Shown: positions 10,468 through 22,010 of the stretch, piece after piece
How positions within the stretch are numbered: position 1 is the first letter of the stretch
Layout: each line of letters opens with the position of its first letter
Source: Mucidula mucida
Lineage: Eukaryota > Basidiomycota > Agaricomycetes > Agaricales > Physalacriaceae
Reading direction: 5' to 3'
Assembly (NCBI GenBank): GCA_015501055.1
Contig: JADNYV010000020.1
Span: 334,109 to 398,108 of the forward strand
DNA length: 64,000 nucleotides
Translations under genes and position numbers: made by a program
The notes under the pieces: generated by a model
Databases searched by the model: none
What the model was told of the DNA's origin: nothing
The model's input: only the letters and a program-made list of their open reading frames with translations

Positions 10468-13150
10468 TTACTCGTCATCATCATCCTCGTCGTCAAAGGA
10501 TAACTCAGACATATGCCCAACAATGTCCTCCACCAGATAATGGGCATTGATCTTCGCATAGGGCTGCCTACCAGCCCAGATAACGAATGCCTCCATCTCC
10601 TCCTGTACATTAGTACGAATCGCCCGCTTCGAGATTTGCGTCATGACGTGACTATCGCTCTCCTCGTACTGCATGTGCTCGTTCGCGCGAAAGTAGGCCC
10701 AGAGTATTTCTCGCACTCTGATCAGGAAAAAATCAGTCGATACGAAAGCAAGGCGGTACGATAGTTCATACTCATCGATTCTACGATCCATCATCTGCCG
10801 TTCAGAATTCGGTCCAAGTGCCATACTGCAACACCCTCTTTCTTTCCGCTGTCAGAAATAAATTGTAGAGCTGGCTCCATGTTGGTGAACCCGGCTGTGC
10901 GTAGACAGTCTGCAATCAGCCCATTCGCAAAGTCAACCATGTCGGGCGATAGGACCAATAGGATCTCAAGGTCTTTAGATTTGGAAAATACTTCGTCAAC
11001 CGTTGACCCATATGAGAGTCGCTGCACAGGTGGCAAGGGCATATCGGAGTCGAATTCAGAACCAGCCCAGGACAGCGTTTCTTTGAACCCCTTCAATTCT
11101 TTCTTGTTGAATTTGTCGATATGCTGGCGGAATTCATCAATATTGAACTCCTTGTCCCATTTATATCTGTAACCAGTACTCAAACATTAGTGAAACATAA
11201 AGCTGAAGGTTTCAAAACGTACTCTGGCATGTCGTCGTACGCGAGCTCGGCCATTCCTTCTCCGTAGGTGTTCTCTGCCCAGAGTTTGTCGTATATACTA
11301 GAAATCCGTCTACGTTAGCATTTTTGAGTCAAAACAATGTTGCCGTACCTGATCTTGCCTTTCGCTTCCTCCTCCCACAAAGCAACGTGCCTCATGAATA
11401 ATGAAAAACCCGTCAACAACTTCGACCAAGAGGCTCGCTCGACCGCTGCATATTGCTCTACAGCCATCGCATGCGAGAATACCGGCAAATCGCTTTCAAC
11501 TGGAGGATACGACTTTGAGCGATCTGGCCAGTAAAATGGTGTGTTGGTATGGCCTCGCTTCATATAATGCTGAATACACGTCGTCGTCCATTTACGCGCT
11601 TTGCCTGCCAAGTCCGGCAAGGACAACGGAGGTGGAAACAAGCTTTCTCCCCGTGATGTTTGTTTGTGGTGTAGGTAGAGAGAGAAGACAATAAGGTGGG
11701 AGGAAGCGAATACCGAATCCTTTGTTGGCGTACTTAAACACTCTGTGGATGGCAGGTAAGACGCCGAAAAGCATAGAAACGTGTACCGGGATCTCTAGTG
11801 GCTTTGCGATCTCCTAGGTAATGGCCATTGATGATGTCCATTGTGAATATGGTTGTTCCAGCTGAGAAACGGTGAATTAGAGTCTACCATTGCGGTGGAT
11901 GGGAAACGCACTTTGCATTGCCCGAACGAAACGAGGAAGCATCCAGGTCTTTGTCCCGTCGTACCCAATAGCGCAAGGGTCGAGGTCAAAATTCAGAAGT
12001 ACTTCGCGTGAACTCTTCACGAGTTTCAAGACGATTTGGACGCGTTTCTTGGGCCATGACGAGTAAAGGGTAATCGTTTGCGAATTCCGCACGATCAGGA
12101 ACGGCGATTTGGAGGAAGGTTGCGTTTGTAAACCTCGGCGATGTTTTGATCTGGTCGTTCGCAGCCTGTACGGAGACACCGTATACATACATGTCAATGT
12201 CGGACGACTGCCACTCATTCCGGTGATGGACGCCTTCGTTAGGTACTTGGGGGGTAAGGAAAGTACCCAGGACCAGACCCCCTGCGACGAAGACGTTGTT
12301 CCAATCAAGACCATCCAGAAGATGATCAGTCATGTCACTCCAGCTCGTTGTAAAGGCATCCTGGCAGGGCTGCACGAATAGCTGAGTTTTTCTTCTCTCC
12401 AAGTACGACGAGTCCTGGAAGAGCAGATGCATCTCCCTGTCTCTTTATGCATAGGACAGCGGATGGGAACGAATGAAGCATTGTCTGAGAGCACCAGTGG
12501 AAGGTCTTCAATTTCGACGCGACCATACGTCCACGGGTGCACTCCAGATTCCAAAGCTGCTTTCTTGGATAGAAAACGGAGATGCGATTCGTTTCGAATA
12601 ATCCTGCTGAATATTAGATGCTATAGTTTGAGCGGCGTTGACTCCAGTACCATTCGTCCACGGACTCGACAAGCTCGTCTTCACGTTCCACTTTAGATTT
12701 CTTCTTGGCCCGACCTCCTTGCTCTTCCTCGTCCTCGTCCTGAGACGGTGTACTCTTGGACAGACCTGCCTGTCTGACGGCGAAGGGTAGCCGCAACCAC
12801 GTCCAAACGCGTCGCGCCTCGACTGTTGGTACGTTCTTCGCGTCAAGCAGCTTGCTGATTTTTTCCTCGAGCTCGACAGGGCTCTCATTGGAGCACCAAA
12901 GGCGTTGCCTAGATTGACACCGAACAGCTCCAGTGAGTCGCTTTGACGTTTCGCTTCTTCCTCTGATTCCTCCACAGCTTGATTTGAAGTCGAACCGCGT
13001 CGGCTCCCATTGCATAGGCATTTCCTTGCCGATAGCTGGTCAGTAACTTGCGCAGCTCGTCTGACGCCGCAGTGCCCACGACAGGCCGGCCGTTGTACAT
13101 TTGTTGAGACCAATCACGGTCAAAGACAATTCACGAGGGAGGTGTTGGGC
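10468..13150 (-). pseudogene. Agaricomycete family with F-box-like start and nucleotidyltransferase-like motif, frame-broken
   Basis: Segments match, in order, a large family I know from mushroom genomes: an F-box-like LPREL start near 13135, QMYNGRPVVGT, the core DGLDWNNVFVAGGLVLGT followed by SSDIDMYVYG, then VQIVLKLVKSSREVLLNFDL, KYANKGFGIRFLPPY, FMRHVALWEEE, and an acidic C-terminus ending DEDDDDE at 10468. The pattern GG...G...DxD resembles the active site of polymerase-beta-type nucleotidyltransferases, though activity is unproven for the family. The conserved pieces lie in different frames with at least six shifts (about 13115, 12975, 12895, 12150, 12110 and 10815) that introns cannot explain. 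The remaining exons have good splice sites. It is either a young pseudogene or a locally poor sequence. Confidence 0.6.
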
Positions 13151-13397
13151 GCTGGGAACGTCACGTATTAGAAGCTGTGAGTCAACTTGGTCGCAGTTTA
13201 AAGGCAAGATAAATACGCCTTGCACACACGTGTAGGAAATAACGACTCTATTACGTTTCCCGTTCGACGTAAAGCTACTGCCCGGGTTCATACACACAAA
13301 GTATTACCAAGTACAGGCAAGTACAAGGAATGATTTACGAGGAGAGATGATCATGGCTTGCACCCGCTTATCTCCTTGGAACTTGAACGTAGGTAAC

Positions 13398-14705
13398 TCA
13401 ATCTGCGGGGCGATGATACTGGGCATATTCTGGATACCAAGTAGCACCAGCGCCCGAGTCATAAACGGGAAAATGTGTCGGATGTTGCTGTCTGGAAGGA
13501 AAAGATGCTGTACTTGATCCAGCTTGCGGCACGATGGGAAACCAAGTGCTTGGAAGCACGTTGGGCGCGACGGAACGTGAAGGCTAAAATCAGTGGGTCA
13601 GGACTAGAAGAGGACAGAAGGCCTTGACTCACTTCGTTAGGTGCAGGTGACTGGGGAAGCTCTCCATTTGAGCATTCATAGTTATTTCGATCGCACGGGC
13701 CACAAGGACTAAACGACATATCAGTGCCGTATCTCAAAATTTTAGGCAGCCGCGTACAACTCTTGATCGCACTTTATTTTGCGGCGTCTACAGCTTATAT
13801 GTCAGTCGTAGCCACAACACCGAACAGTCCCACGCAACCTGCAGTTATAACACGCCTGCATCATATCTGAGAAACGGGAGCAACGACAAGACGCGGCATA
13901 CCTGCTTTATCCGTGTGCCGTGGCCACCCTTGCGCTTCTCATTCTGCTTACAAGGTTCCCCGTTCTCTATGCATAGAGCACAAGGCCGATCGTCGCCACA
14001 TTTCTTGTTGCCCTTCCGACACGCGTCGCAGCGTAGTTTACTTGACTTGGCGCTTTTCTCTCCAGGTTCGCATGTCTTTCCTTTGATCACGCAACGTGTA
14101 CACGGTCGTTGAGTGTCACACTATCATTCCAGTCAGTTACTGATTCACAGCACCATAATTTCGTACCTTCTTATTTCACTTCTACACCCCAGGCAAGCCA
14201 ATTTGACTCGATCTTTCCGTGGCGCGCTAGTTGACAAAGGTAAACCTTTCCGAGTCTTCAATGCCGCCGAGATGCAATTCTCATTCGATTCTTCACAGCG
14301 GCGACATCGTTCTCCTTGACCTGGCTGGCATCTCACTCTCGCAGTACGACAAGCAATGCACCCTGTCAGACACTGGTGGCCGCAGCGCTTCTTGATACAG
14401 ACATCGCATGGTCTGTCGACCATCAGACATCTACGAAAGGAAGATCATATTAGAACTTACCGTAGCTGATTGCATTTAACCTTGTCGCGTCTAGAATGTA
14501 TATGGATAAATCAGTAGGAAATCTTCCAAAGTACATACCGGCAGGTTGAGCATGCCTATTTCGCGAGGACGTTCGATTATTCTGGTGTCCAGACCCAAGT
14601 TATTCTAGCGCACCTGTCCTGACTTCTTTGTTAACGATCCTTAGTCGCTTGTAGCGCACGTTGTAATCTCGCGCGCGCCAACGCGATTTCAGGATCCATC
14701 TCCAT
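13398..14705 (-). CDS. Protein with five tandem Zn2Cys6-type zinc clusters
   Basis: After splicing, five Cys-rich modules follow each other. (1) CSTCRRDKVKC with a looser second half ending CDVC..C..C (about 14375-14560); (2) C-x2-C-x6-C-x7-C-x2-C-x6-C (about 14280-14370); (3) CLGC plus six residues, then CDTQRPCTRCVIKGKTC (14060-14195, intron inside); (4) CDACRKGNKKCGDDRPCALC (about 13950-14030); (5) CYNCRRRKIKCDQEFPCGPC (about 13690-13850). Modules 3, 4 and 5 show the exact GAL4-type spacing 2-6-5-2-6. The C-terminus is Pro/Ser/Tyr-rich and stops at 13398. Single Zn2Cys6 clusters bind DNA in fungal transcription factors; no middle homology region is visible here. Start at ATG 14705 is tentative, since the first intron and the module 3 intron each need a one-base adjustment. 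Confidence 0.65.
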
Positions 14706-15195
14706 GGTTGTCGAGACGAAAACAGCCTGATCATCTCGATTTAGTAACGTTATACGGTCACGAGGACGAGGAACGCGATAAGCTGAACAAGAGGCGGACG
14801 CCAAAGTCCTCTAAAAAGATGCGCAATACGGGTACGAAGATATCCAGGCTAATTCAACTCGGTAGCCTATACAACGGAAGCCGTTCTACCCCACTGGCGT
14901 GGGATTCCGAACAGGATTGAGCCTAGGCGTGTCAGCTAGTGAATCACGGTCAGCCAACAACTCTCTAAGGTTCTGCAATCGCGAAGGAGTTGGACTTTGT
15001 CAATGTGTACTACTGTGTTCGCTGCATCCCAAGGCATTTGATGACAAGATTTGGGAGTTTCAAATCCGGATACAACTTGCCTTTTCTGGCATTCCCCCGG
15101 TCCGTAACTCGACGTGGCGTTGGGCGCCGTTCATGGAGAATGTATTTCCTGAGGTACTTGTGTTACAGTAGTAGTTATAGGGAGCAAGTATCAAT
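14706..15195. other. Intergenic, no gene recognised
   Basis: About 490 bp between the zinc-cluster gene start and the MYND gene stop. A 70-codon plus-strand open frame (14708-14920) has no motif or splice context and I do not call it. Confidence 0.45.
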
Positions 15196-17233
15196 TCAAG
15201 AATACACATTAGAAGGAGGACATCGTAAATAAGGTAGAAATTCCAACCGCTGCACACTGGTGACGGGGTATTTCAGTTCCCAACACACAAACTCGCCACT
15301 AGTCCCATTCCGTACTATGGGATCAATGATGGAGCTGTAGGGTGTGGCATCAGGTGCAGAAACAGTGTAACCCCTCTCCGACTGGGGTCGAACCTTCACA
15401 GTAGATTCAATCGCGACAATCCATCTTTCAACCTCTTCTTTTTTACAATCTTTGTCTGGTACGTATTGCACCATTATTACGAGACGGTTTCGAGCCTGAT
15501 CCGGATTTTGTTGTAGATAATCGTACTTGCGCTGAGAGACAAGATCTCGCATCGCCAGTAATTTGGCAACGACACGTGCACGGAAATAGTGAAGATCTCT
15601 GTCTGATAAGGGCAACGCCTTGAAAGCTATCCAGGATATCAGTCACCAACAGCCAGTCGTAAAGAAACAGGTCTCACTTCGTCTCATTACCTGCCACTCC
15701 TTGCATTGCTCTCGATGGACAGTCTTCCAAGCACTCTTCTGACAATCGTGACTACAGAAAAGGACCGAATTGCAACCAGAGCAAGTCTTCAGGCGTTTAC
15801 AATACAACTTGGGGCACTGAGGTAAACAGTAAGGCCGATTAAGTGAGTCACACGGTGTTTTAGCGAACGTACCTTTGAGTATGAACATGTGTCTTGTGGT
15901 TGTGGGACCCCAGTCAACGAGAACCTTTGAAGCTCGTCCTCAACCCCAAAGATATAGTCTCGTGTCTTCGTGAACGCGTCCCATAATAAGGTACTGTCCG
16001 AGGTACGCGTGAGATTTCTCTTTGATAATTTCCTACACGACCTCAGAGCCTTGGAAAACACAGGCCTATAGATAAGACTGATCTCTACCGTCTCGAAGAA
16101 GCTTTTGACCACCTGTACAACGGGTGCGCCAGGGTTAGGAAGTTCAGCGCATATTATTGCGATGACCTCGAAAGCACGGCGCTCCAAAGACTCGATCATG
16201 GCCGCTGGGTAGCCCCCATGGATCCTAGGTCGCACAAAATTGTGGAAGTATGAAATGCAGACCTGAACACATCGTCGTGGATTCGATTCGATGACTTTCC
16301 ATGGTACCACTGGGGAGGCGCTTGGAGTCATAATCAGGCGTTCCAGGTAGAGGAATATCAGCGAAATGACTCTGTGTTTATGAAGGAGGTCGACGAGGCT
16401 AATGGAACCGTCCGCCATGATGAGAATCATCTCCAACGTCGTGACAGTTATTGCCGAAGGATCTTCAATGTCCAGAAAGCCTATGCGAGTGAAGATAGCT
16501 TGACAAAGAGCTTCCAATCGGTCCTGCCCCATGTGCTCTAATATGTCGCGCTCACGTAGCTGGTCTGTCAGCGAAATGGGCGCATTATTGGAGAGCTGGA
16601 CAAATGTGCTCAGAGCGCGTGATATTTGGGGACCCAGTCGATTATATGTATCCATGGTGTATTCCCCCAACATTATGTGGATCCATAAATGACAGAAACA
16701 ATCCGTCATATCATACAGCGCTTCGGACATCACCGATATCATTCGAGAGGTGAAGACATCCACTAGCTTTAGGATGTTAAAAAGGGCAGAGTCGATGATT
16801 TCTGGGGCAGAGTCGTGGATGGCTTGGCGTGAGGCTTCCGACGCGTCAAGGACATAGCATCGGATGAAGAAACACATCCATTGAATTAGGATAGGCCAAT
16901 GCGATTTGAGAGTTAGCATAGTTCCCACGTCGCGAAGCACAACAGTAGATCCAAGCGACTTGCGCAAGGCTTCCATGCATCGCTGCATAGCAGAGATTTG
17001 TTCCATACTAGTCTGACACCTCAGACGATAGGAAGAGTACCCATTCCCAATCGCGACGTTGGCGTGGTATCTGATTCCGGTCAGGATATGCGGAAAGTAG
17101 GTGGATTGTGTTTGACATCGGCGGGCCAAATCCTCGATGTCAGGGAGCGAGCCGTGTGCGGCTGAGATCTGGGGACTTTTCTCAGCTCTGATGGCAGCCG
17201 ATGCTCATCCGTGCTCACCTGCGTCCGTTGCAT
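15196..17233 (-). CDS. MYND zinc-finger protein
   Basis: A large helical N-terminal region of about 430 residues is followed by a MYND finger (CPKLYCKRLKTCSGCNSVLF, then C..DCQ..AWK..H...C, about 15715-15815), then a C-terminal region of about 140 residues that ends VYS at 15196. The start is ATG 17233: a five-codon exon (MQRTQ) joins through a 45-bp intron to ISAAHGSLPDIEDLARRC. Introns at about 15823-15878 and 15630-15680 keep the frame. MYND fingers usually bind proline-rich peptides in partner proteins. Mushroom genomes carry many such MYND proteins of unknown role; this one lacks a SET domain, so methyltransferase activity is not expected. No frame breaks seen. Confidence 0.8.
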
Positions 17234-17460
17234 GTTAATTGATGGTGAGCGCGAATTATAACCGTGGACTCGGAATTTCTCAATCAGGACTCACTTATGT
17301 ATGACCCTTGATCTGTCACCACTGCCATCAAAACAAAAGCGACGCACAACACTCCAGCAATATACCTTCATTTTGCATGTTTCTCAGCCCTTCATTCGAC
17401 GTTTCTTGAATTCAACAAGTGCCATTTATGATAGAGCTTGAAACTGGTACTTAGACGGCA

Positions 17461-19177
17461 TTATCGCTTGCGTTCCATGACCGAAGCGTCGGTCTCTGAT
17501 ATCGAGTCTTCACCCCCACCGCTAGTAATTGTATACGTTGCAACATATCGAACCTTCCATTTCGCATCTAGCCAAAATTAGCTCGGGTCGATTCTGAAGA
17601 AATTTAGTACTACTCACTCTTGTAGTTTTCTGGATTTTGGACAGTCTCCGCACAGGTGCCCGAGCAGCCTGCATCTTCGAAGCCCTTTGCGTCTCCGGCC
17701 CATTGCCCGCACAGCGTGATATCGAACGTCAAAACATGGTCCACAAATTGACTCTCCACAGGACATTTGTCGCCATTCGCCAAGAACGACGCAGGTGTAT
17801 TCCAAGTGGAAGGCTTAGGCGCATTGCTTGTGATGTCTTCTGGTATATTTTCCCGAGGGAAGAACCAGATTCTGATGCCCGCAGAGTCCCTCAGCTGAGC
17901 GAAGACGCCTCCACCGCCTTGATTGAAGCCTTCTCCATACGACGCTCTTGATTGATCTGTCATCCCACAGCCCCGATTGTTTCCGTCTCCGACCGTACAC
18001 TCTGTGTTCAGAACGTTGGCTGTCATCTTCACGGCATCATCAAGTATGCAACCGGGTCCCGTGTGATACGTGTACTGATTGACTTCCTGGTTGTGTACAC
18101 CCTCGAGGATGTCTACCTCGCCTAAAATGAAAACAGTCGTCAGCTGCCAAGGAAGACATGTAGAAGCAGAGCGAAACCTTGATCGGGCCAGTTGGCACCC
18201 ACAGTCCTCGAAGGAATATCAGTTATAAGTTCCTTCTTGAAAGTATAGTTATACTGACCACCACGCAGGCCAGACAGAGCAACCATGTGGCATACGTTCT
18301 ATGTGAGCGATAATCAACGCATCGTTGTAGGTTTTCTTAGAGCTTATGCGGATACTGTTTGGATTTTCAGAATAGAAGACCATATTTTAGATTCCCAGAC
18401 AGCAGACACGTACGAGTTTCTATTCTGACCAGCGTCCAAAGTAGTCGAGTCATCCACGGCCATCCAGAAAGCGCCGTCGCTGTCAACATAAGACAGGTTC
18501 TGCGACCGCGCCTCGTCCGCCGTAAGGAAATTGACCAGTCCATCGGTCGGGTCTGTCGCCGAGAAGAAGTCCCATTGTCTGTGAGTCGAATAATCAGCTC
18601 AACAGAAGGAGTGGCAGCATGAGCCAACCCACTCAAAGAAGTCAGCTCCCTTGAACATATCGGCTAGGTGATATTCACCACCACCGGTACTGTTCTCAGA
18701 GCCAGAGGTTTCACCATCGTCACCACCGTCTGGTCCATTCTGTTCTCCATCGTCGCCTGTTGCGTCGACCTCATCTCCATCATCATCTGTGGACGTCTGA
18801 TCTCCCGCTGGGTTATCATCGCCTTCTTCAGTGGTATCATCCCCGGCTGCAGTAACATCGCCTTCCGGTGTGTTGTCATCGCCCGCAGCAATATCATCGT
18901 CCTCCACAGTCGAATCGTCTTTCATCGCAGAATCATCTGTTGAGGTCGTCGAGTTATTGTCGCCGTCATCTCCTTCCAGGGCGATTCGACGTTGGTTCAC
19001 AGGAAGCTTCTGATACGTGGCCGGGGTCGTATCAGCAGGTACCGGAGCGCCACGAAGAAAAACGGCGTCAGATGAACACGCCCCGACAGCTGTGAGGGGG
19101 CGGCGTCTGTCGGCCATATGGATTGGTAATGAGGCCGTCAGAGAAACAAGGAAATAGCAAAAGAGTATGCGCAGCAT
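17461..19177 (-). CDS. Secreted GH16 beta-glucanase with acidic repeat linker
   Basis: Glycoside hydrolase family 16, acting on beta-1,3(1,4)-glucans outside the cell. A signal peptide (MLRILFCYFLVSLTASLP) starts at 19177, giving a normal secreted start; longer upstream reading is unlikely. A linker of about 110 residues follows, very rich in Asp, Glu, Gly and Thr, with loosely repeated AAGDD..EGD units (18680-19000). The catalytic domain carries GEVDILEGVHNQ, with nucleophile and acid/base Glu in E-x-D-x-x-E. Two tryptophans (CSVWPAWW) line the cleft. The last intron (about 17560-17610) leads to AKWKVRYVATYTIT, and the protein stops at TAA 17461. A paralogue lies 0.7 kb upstream on the same strand without the acidic linker. 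About seven introns, no frame break. Confidence 0.85.
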
Positions 19178-19880
19178 AAAGAACTCGACAAGTTTTGAGA
19201 AAGACCAGCTTGCGACAGTGCCCAGCACGAAGACAGACGAAGATTGGATCAACCGATGAAGGGTACATAGACAGCGAGTCCCGTTATATAGCCGCAGAAG
19301 TGTTTTGGGTAGAGAGCGTGTATTCATGGCGCAGAGCAACCATCTTTCAGTGCCGCGGCCACCGCCAAGAGAGCATTGACATGGTGTTGTTAGGCGAGAA
19401 TTGGAGTGGGCTATCCAGAAGGGCGCCTACGCCTCGTACGCGGGCACAGACGGTCAGACGAGATCTCAGTCTGGGTTAGGTTCAAGTTCAAGGTCGCAAC
19501 GATCGCCGATGATTCTCACTGCGAATCATCAAATCTTCGCGCCCAACCTGGGGTTGGCGGTCAACGCGATCATGACGCCCGCTTGTCCGCACAACGGCCG
19601 CCTTACGGAGGATATGGTCGCATCCTTCGTCTAGGCCAAGTAGTCACTTTCAAGTGATCGGTGGTTGCTCTAGTAAAAGTTTATTCTGCGCGTAAATCCA
19701 GTTATTACGACCACCATAAAATACCTAGATAAGTAAGAAAGGACATCATAAAACCCAGCACGTTCAACGTGAAAATACGTCACAGATGTCTAGCATCCGC
19801 GATAGCAGCGAGAGTGTGTATAGTACAGTGCGTGTATCGAAAGCGATGTATGTCGTCAAAGAAGAATAGCATGAATTGAG
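19178..19880. other. Intergenic between the two GH16 genes
   Basis: About 700 bp holding the 3' end of the upstream GH16 gene and the promoter of the downstream one. Open frames here are short and unsupported. A TATATA stretch near 19285 lies about 110 bp upstream of the GH16 start codon. Confidence 0.45.
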
Positions 19881-21145
19881 TTAGTTTGTTTGGTAGACAG
19901 CGATATAGTCGATGTCCCACTTGGCAGCTAGACAAGTGGGTGAGTACACAGGCCGAATGGGTGGATAGTTACAACTCACTCTTGAAATTGGTGGGATCCG
20001 CCACAGTATCCGCACAGGTCGACGAACAACCGTCAGCACTGAAGGACGAACCGCTCCAATCACCGCACAGTGTTGTGTCAATAACCAACGAGTGATCGTG
20101 GAAATTCTCCGATGTCGAACAAGCGGAAGACGGGAAGAACGCGGAGGGTGCACCCCAACTGGACGGATCAGGGGTCTCATCCTCGATGTCCTGAGGAATC
20201 TCGCAACGAGAGAAGAAGTAGATGGAGATGCCCGAGTCGTCCCACAGGGTAGCATAGACACCACCCGCCTCCTTATTGAAGCCATGCCCGTACGATCTCG
20301 TGTCAGTCTCTTTGAACGCACATCCACTATTTTGGCCAGGGCCGGAAGCGCATGTGGTGCCAAGAATGGTGGACGTAGCGACCTTCGCGTCCTCCAAAAC
20401 ACAGTTAGCACCCGTGTGAAGCGTGTACTGGTTGGTTTCCTGGGTATTCACACCCTCCAAAATATCGATTTCGCCTGATATCAGTTGTTAGCTGCCAAAA
20501 AGAAGACTTGTTCAAGCAGAGCGAACCTCCATTAGGCCAATTTGGACCCACCGTCCTGAAATAACGTCAAGATGTCAACAACACCAGAGGAATGCACTGA
20601 ACACACCAGAAAGCAGGCCAAGTTGCGCAACCATGAGGCATCGACCAGAATGATGCAATGAACAAGCCACCATTGTATTGTTTCTTGCTGCTTATGCGAA
20701 CCCTAAGTCGAATGAGTCTCAGAAGGCAAGATTCTTTTTATGAACTTACGAGTCGCGCGACTGCCCAGAACTAAGGTATGTCGTGTTGTCGACCTGGAGA
20801 ACAGTCGTGCCATCATCTTGAACAAAGGCAAGTCCTTTCGAGATGGCATCCTCCTTGGTTTGGTAGTTGACAAGCCCGTTTGTCGGATCAGCGTCAGAAT
20901 AGAAATCCCATTCACTGTACAGCTATTAATATCGAGCCAAAAGATGAACGATAGGGGCCGACGAACTCCAAGAATGATTCGCCAGTGTACATGTCCTCGA
21001 GCTCGTAAGTTGCCCTCTTGGCGTAGGTATGGGAAGCGGTACGGCTGAGCCTGCTATGACGGGAGGATAGCTGTCGCGTGTCGTGGAATCCCAAAGCGCT
21101 GGCAAGAACAGGGAGCGACACAATAAGATATGTGAAAGACAACAT
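19881..21145 (-). CDS. Secreted GH16 beta-glucanase
   Basis: Paralogue of the neighbouring GH16 gene. A signal peptide (MLSFTYLIVSLPVLASALG) starts at 21145, followed by a short basic linker and the catalytic domain. Landmarks: YELEDMYTGESFLEWDFY at the domain start, CATWPAFWTVGPNWPNGG in the cleft, and GEIDILEGVNTQ with both catalytic Glu. Paired cysteines near the C-terminus (DGCSSTCADTV) are shared with the paralogue. The final intron (about 19930-19980) gives AKWDIDYIAVYQTN and TAA at 19881. The role is hydrolysis or remodelling of beta-glucans, including the fungal wall itself. The tandem position with the same intron layout indicates local duplication. Confidence 0.88.
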
Positions 21146-22010
21146 GATGAGCCCAGGTGGTAGTAGTTTGTGGATAGAGAGAAGGTTTATATGACCAGCA
21201 AAAGAGGATGGGCGGAGGAAAAGGAGGGAAGTCTACCAGGTGGTGGTGGTCGTAAAGGAAGGAGCACCTTGTGTCAACTACAAAGAATTTTTCCTCATGG
21301 CCTAAATCAGCATGGCCATTGTTCAACAATCGATCAAAATTCTTCATTATCCCCCTTTCGAGGAGTAAAACGTGATGCCGGTGCCTGCCGGGCGGTGCAG
21401 AAACGCCGGACTCTCCGCACTGTCCACGTCGCGGCTGACCTAGGCGGATTCTCCCAGAAAGCTCCTCTTGTGCTCCTCGACGAATTTGACGACATAGCAA
21501 TGGTGACGATCAGCCTGGAGCCACGCCACATTGGCGTATGATGCGCGCGCATGGTGGGGAATTTGCTTGATTTCCGGTGCTTGGTGGAAAATTGTATTCC
21601 ACGTCAATGCGCAGTCCACTGCTATGACCGCATTGATATATTATCTCTCCGCTTTCATCCAATTGGCAACTGAACTCGTTTAAGGATCCGTGTCATGTCA
21701 ATGTGGAGGGCAATCCGGTTGTCGTTGTAGACGTAAAGGGTGAACGTTCTAGTGTCATAGAGTCAGTAAGCACCAGTCTTGGATCCAGGGTAAAAGACAA
21801 TGCAAAGTTAAGTGCATACACTTCCTGAAGACGCGTTTCTGAGGAATAAACGGATAAATGATGAAGACAAATCTTCGTGGCGGCGGTCGCTTCAACAAAA
21901 AACTGTTTTTGGGATCGAAAATAGACTGAGAGCAGAATGCACGTTGAGTTGACAGGAACTAGAGTCGATCATGATAGGGAAAGCATGGATAGACGCAGCA
22001 AAATCGAGGT
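21146..22010. other. Intergenic, no gene recognised
   Basis: About 865 bp between a GH16 start and the dolichyldiphosphatase stop. It includes a CT-rich stretch and the GH16 promoter with TATATAAAC-like sequence (reverse strand, about 21185-21193). The open frames are antisense or composition artefacts. Confidence 0.45.

Noticed and set aside
14708..14920. 70-codon plus-strand frame rich in Lys and Arg
   Set aside because: No motif, no splice partners, lies in the promoter region of the zinc-cluster gene.
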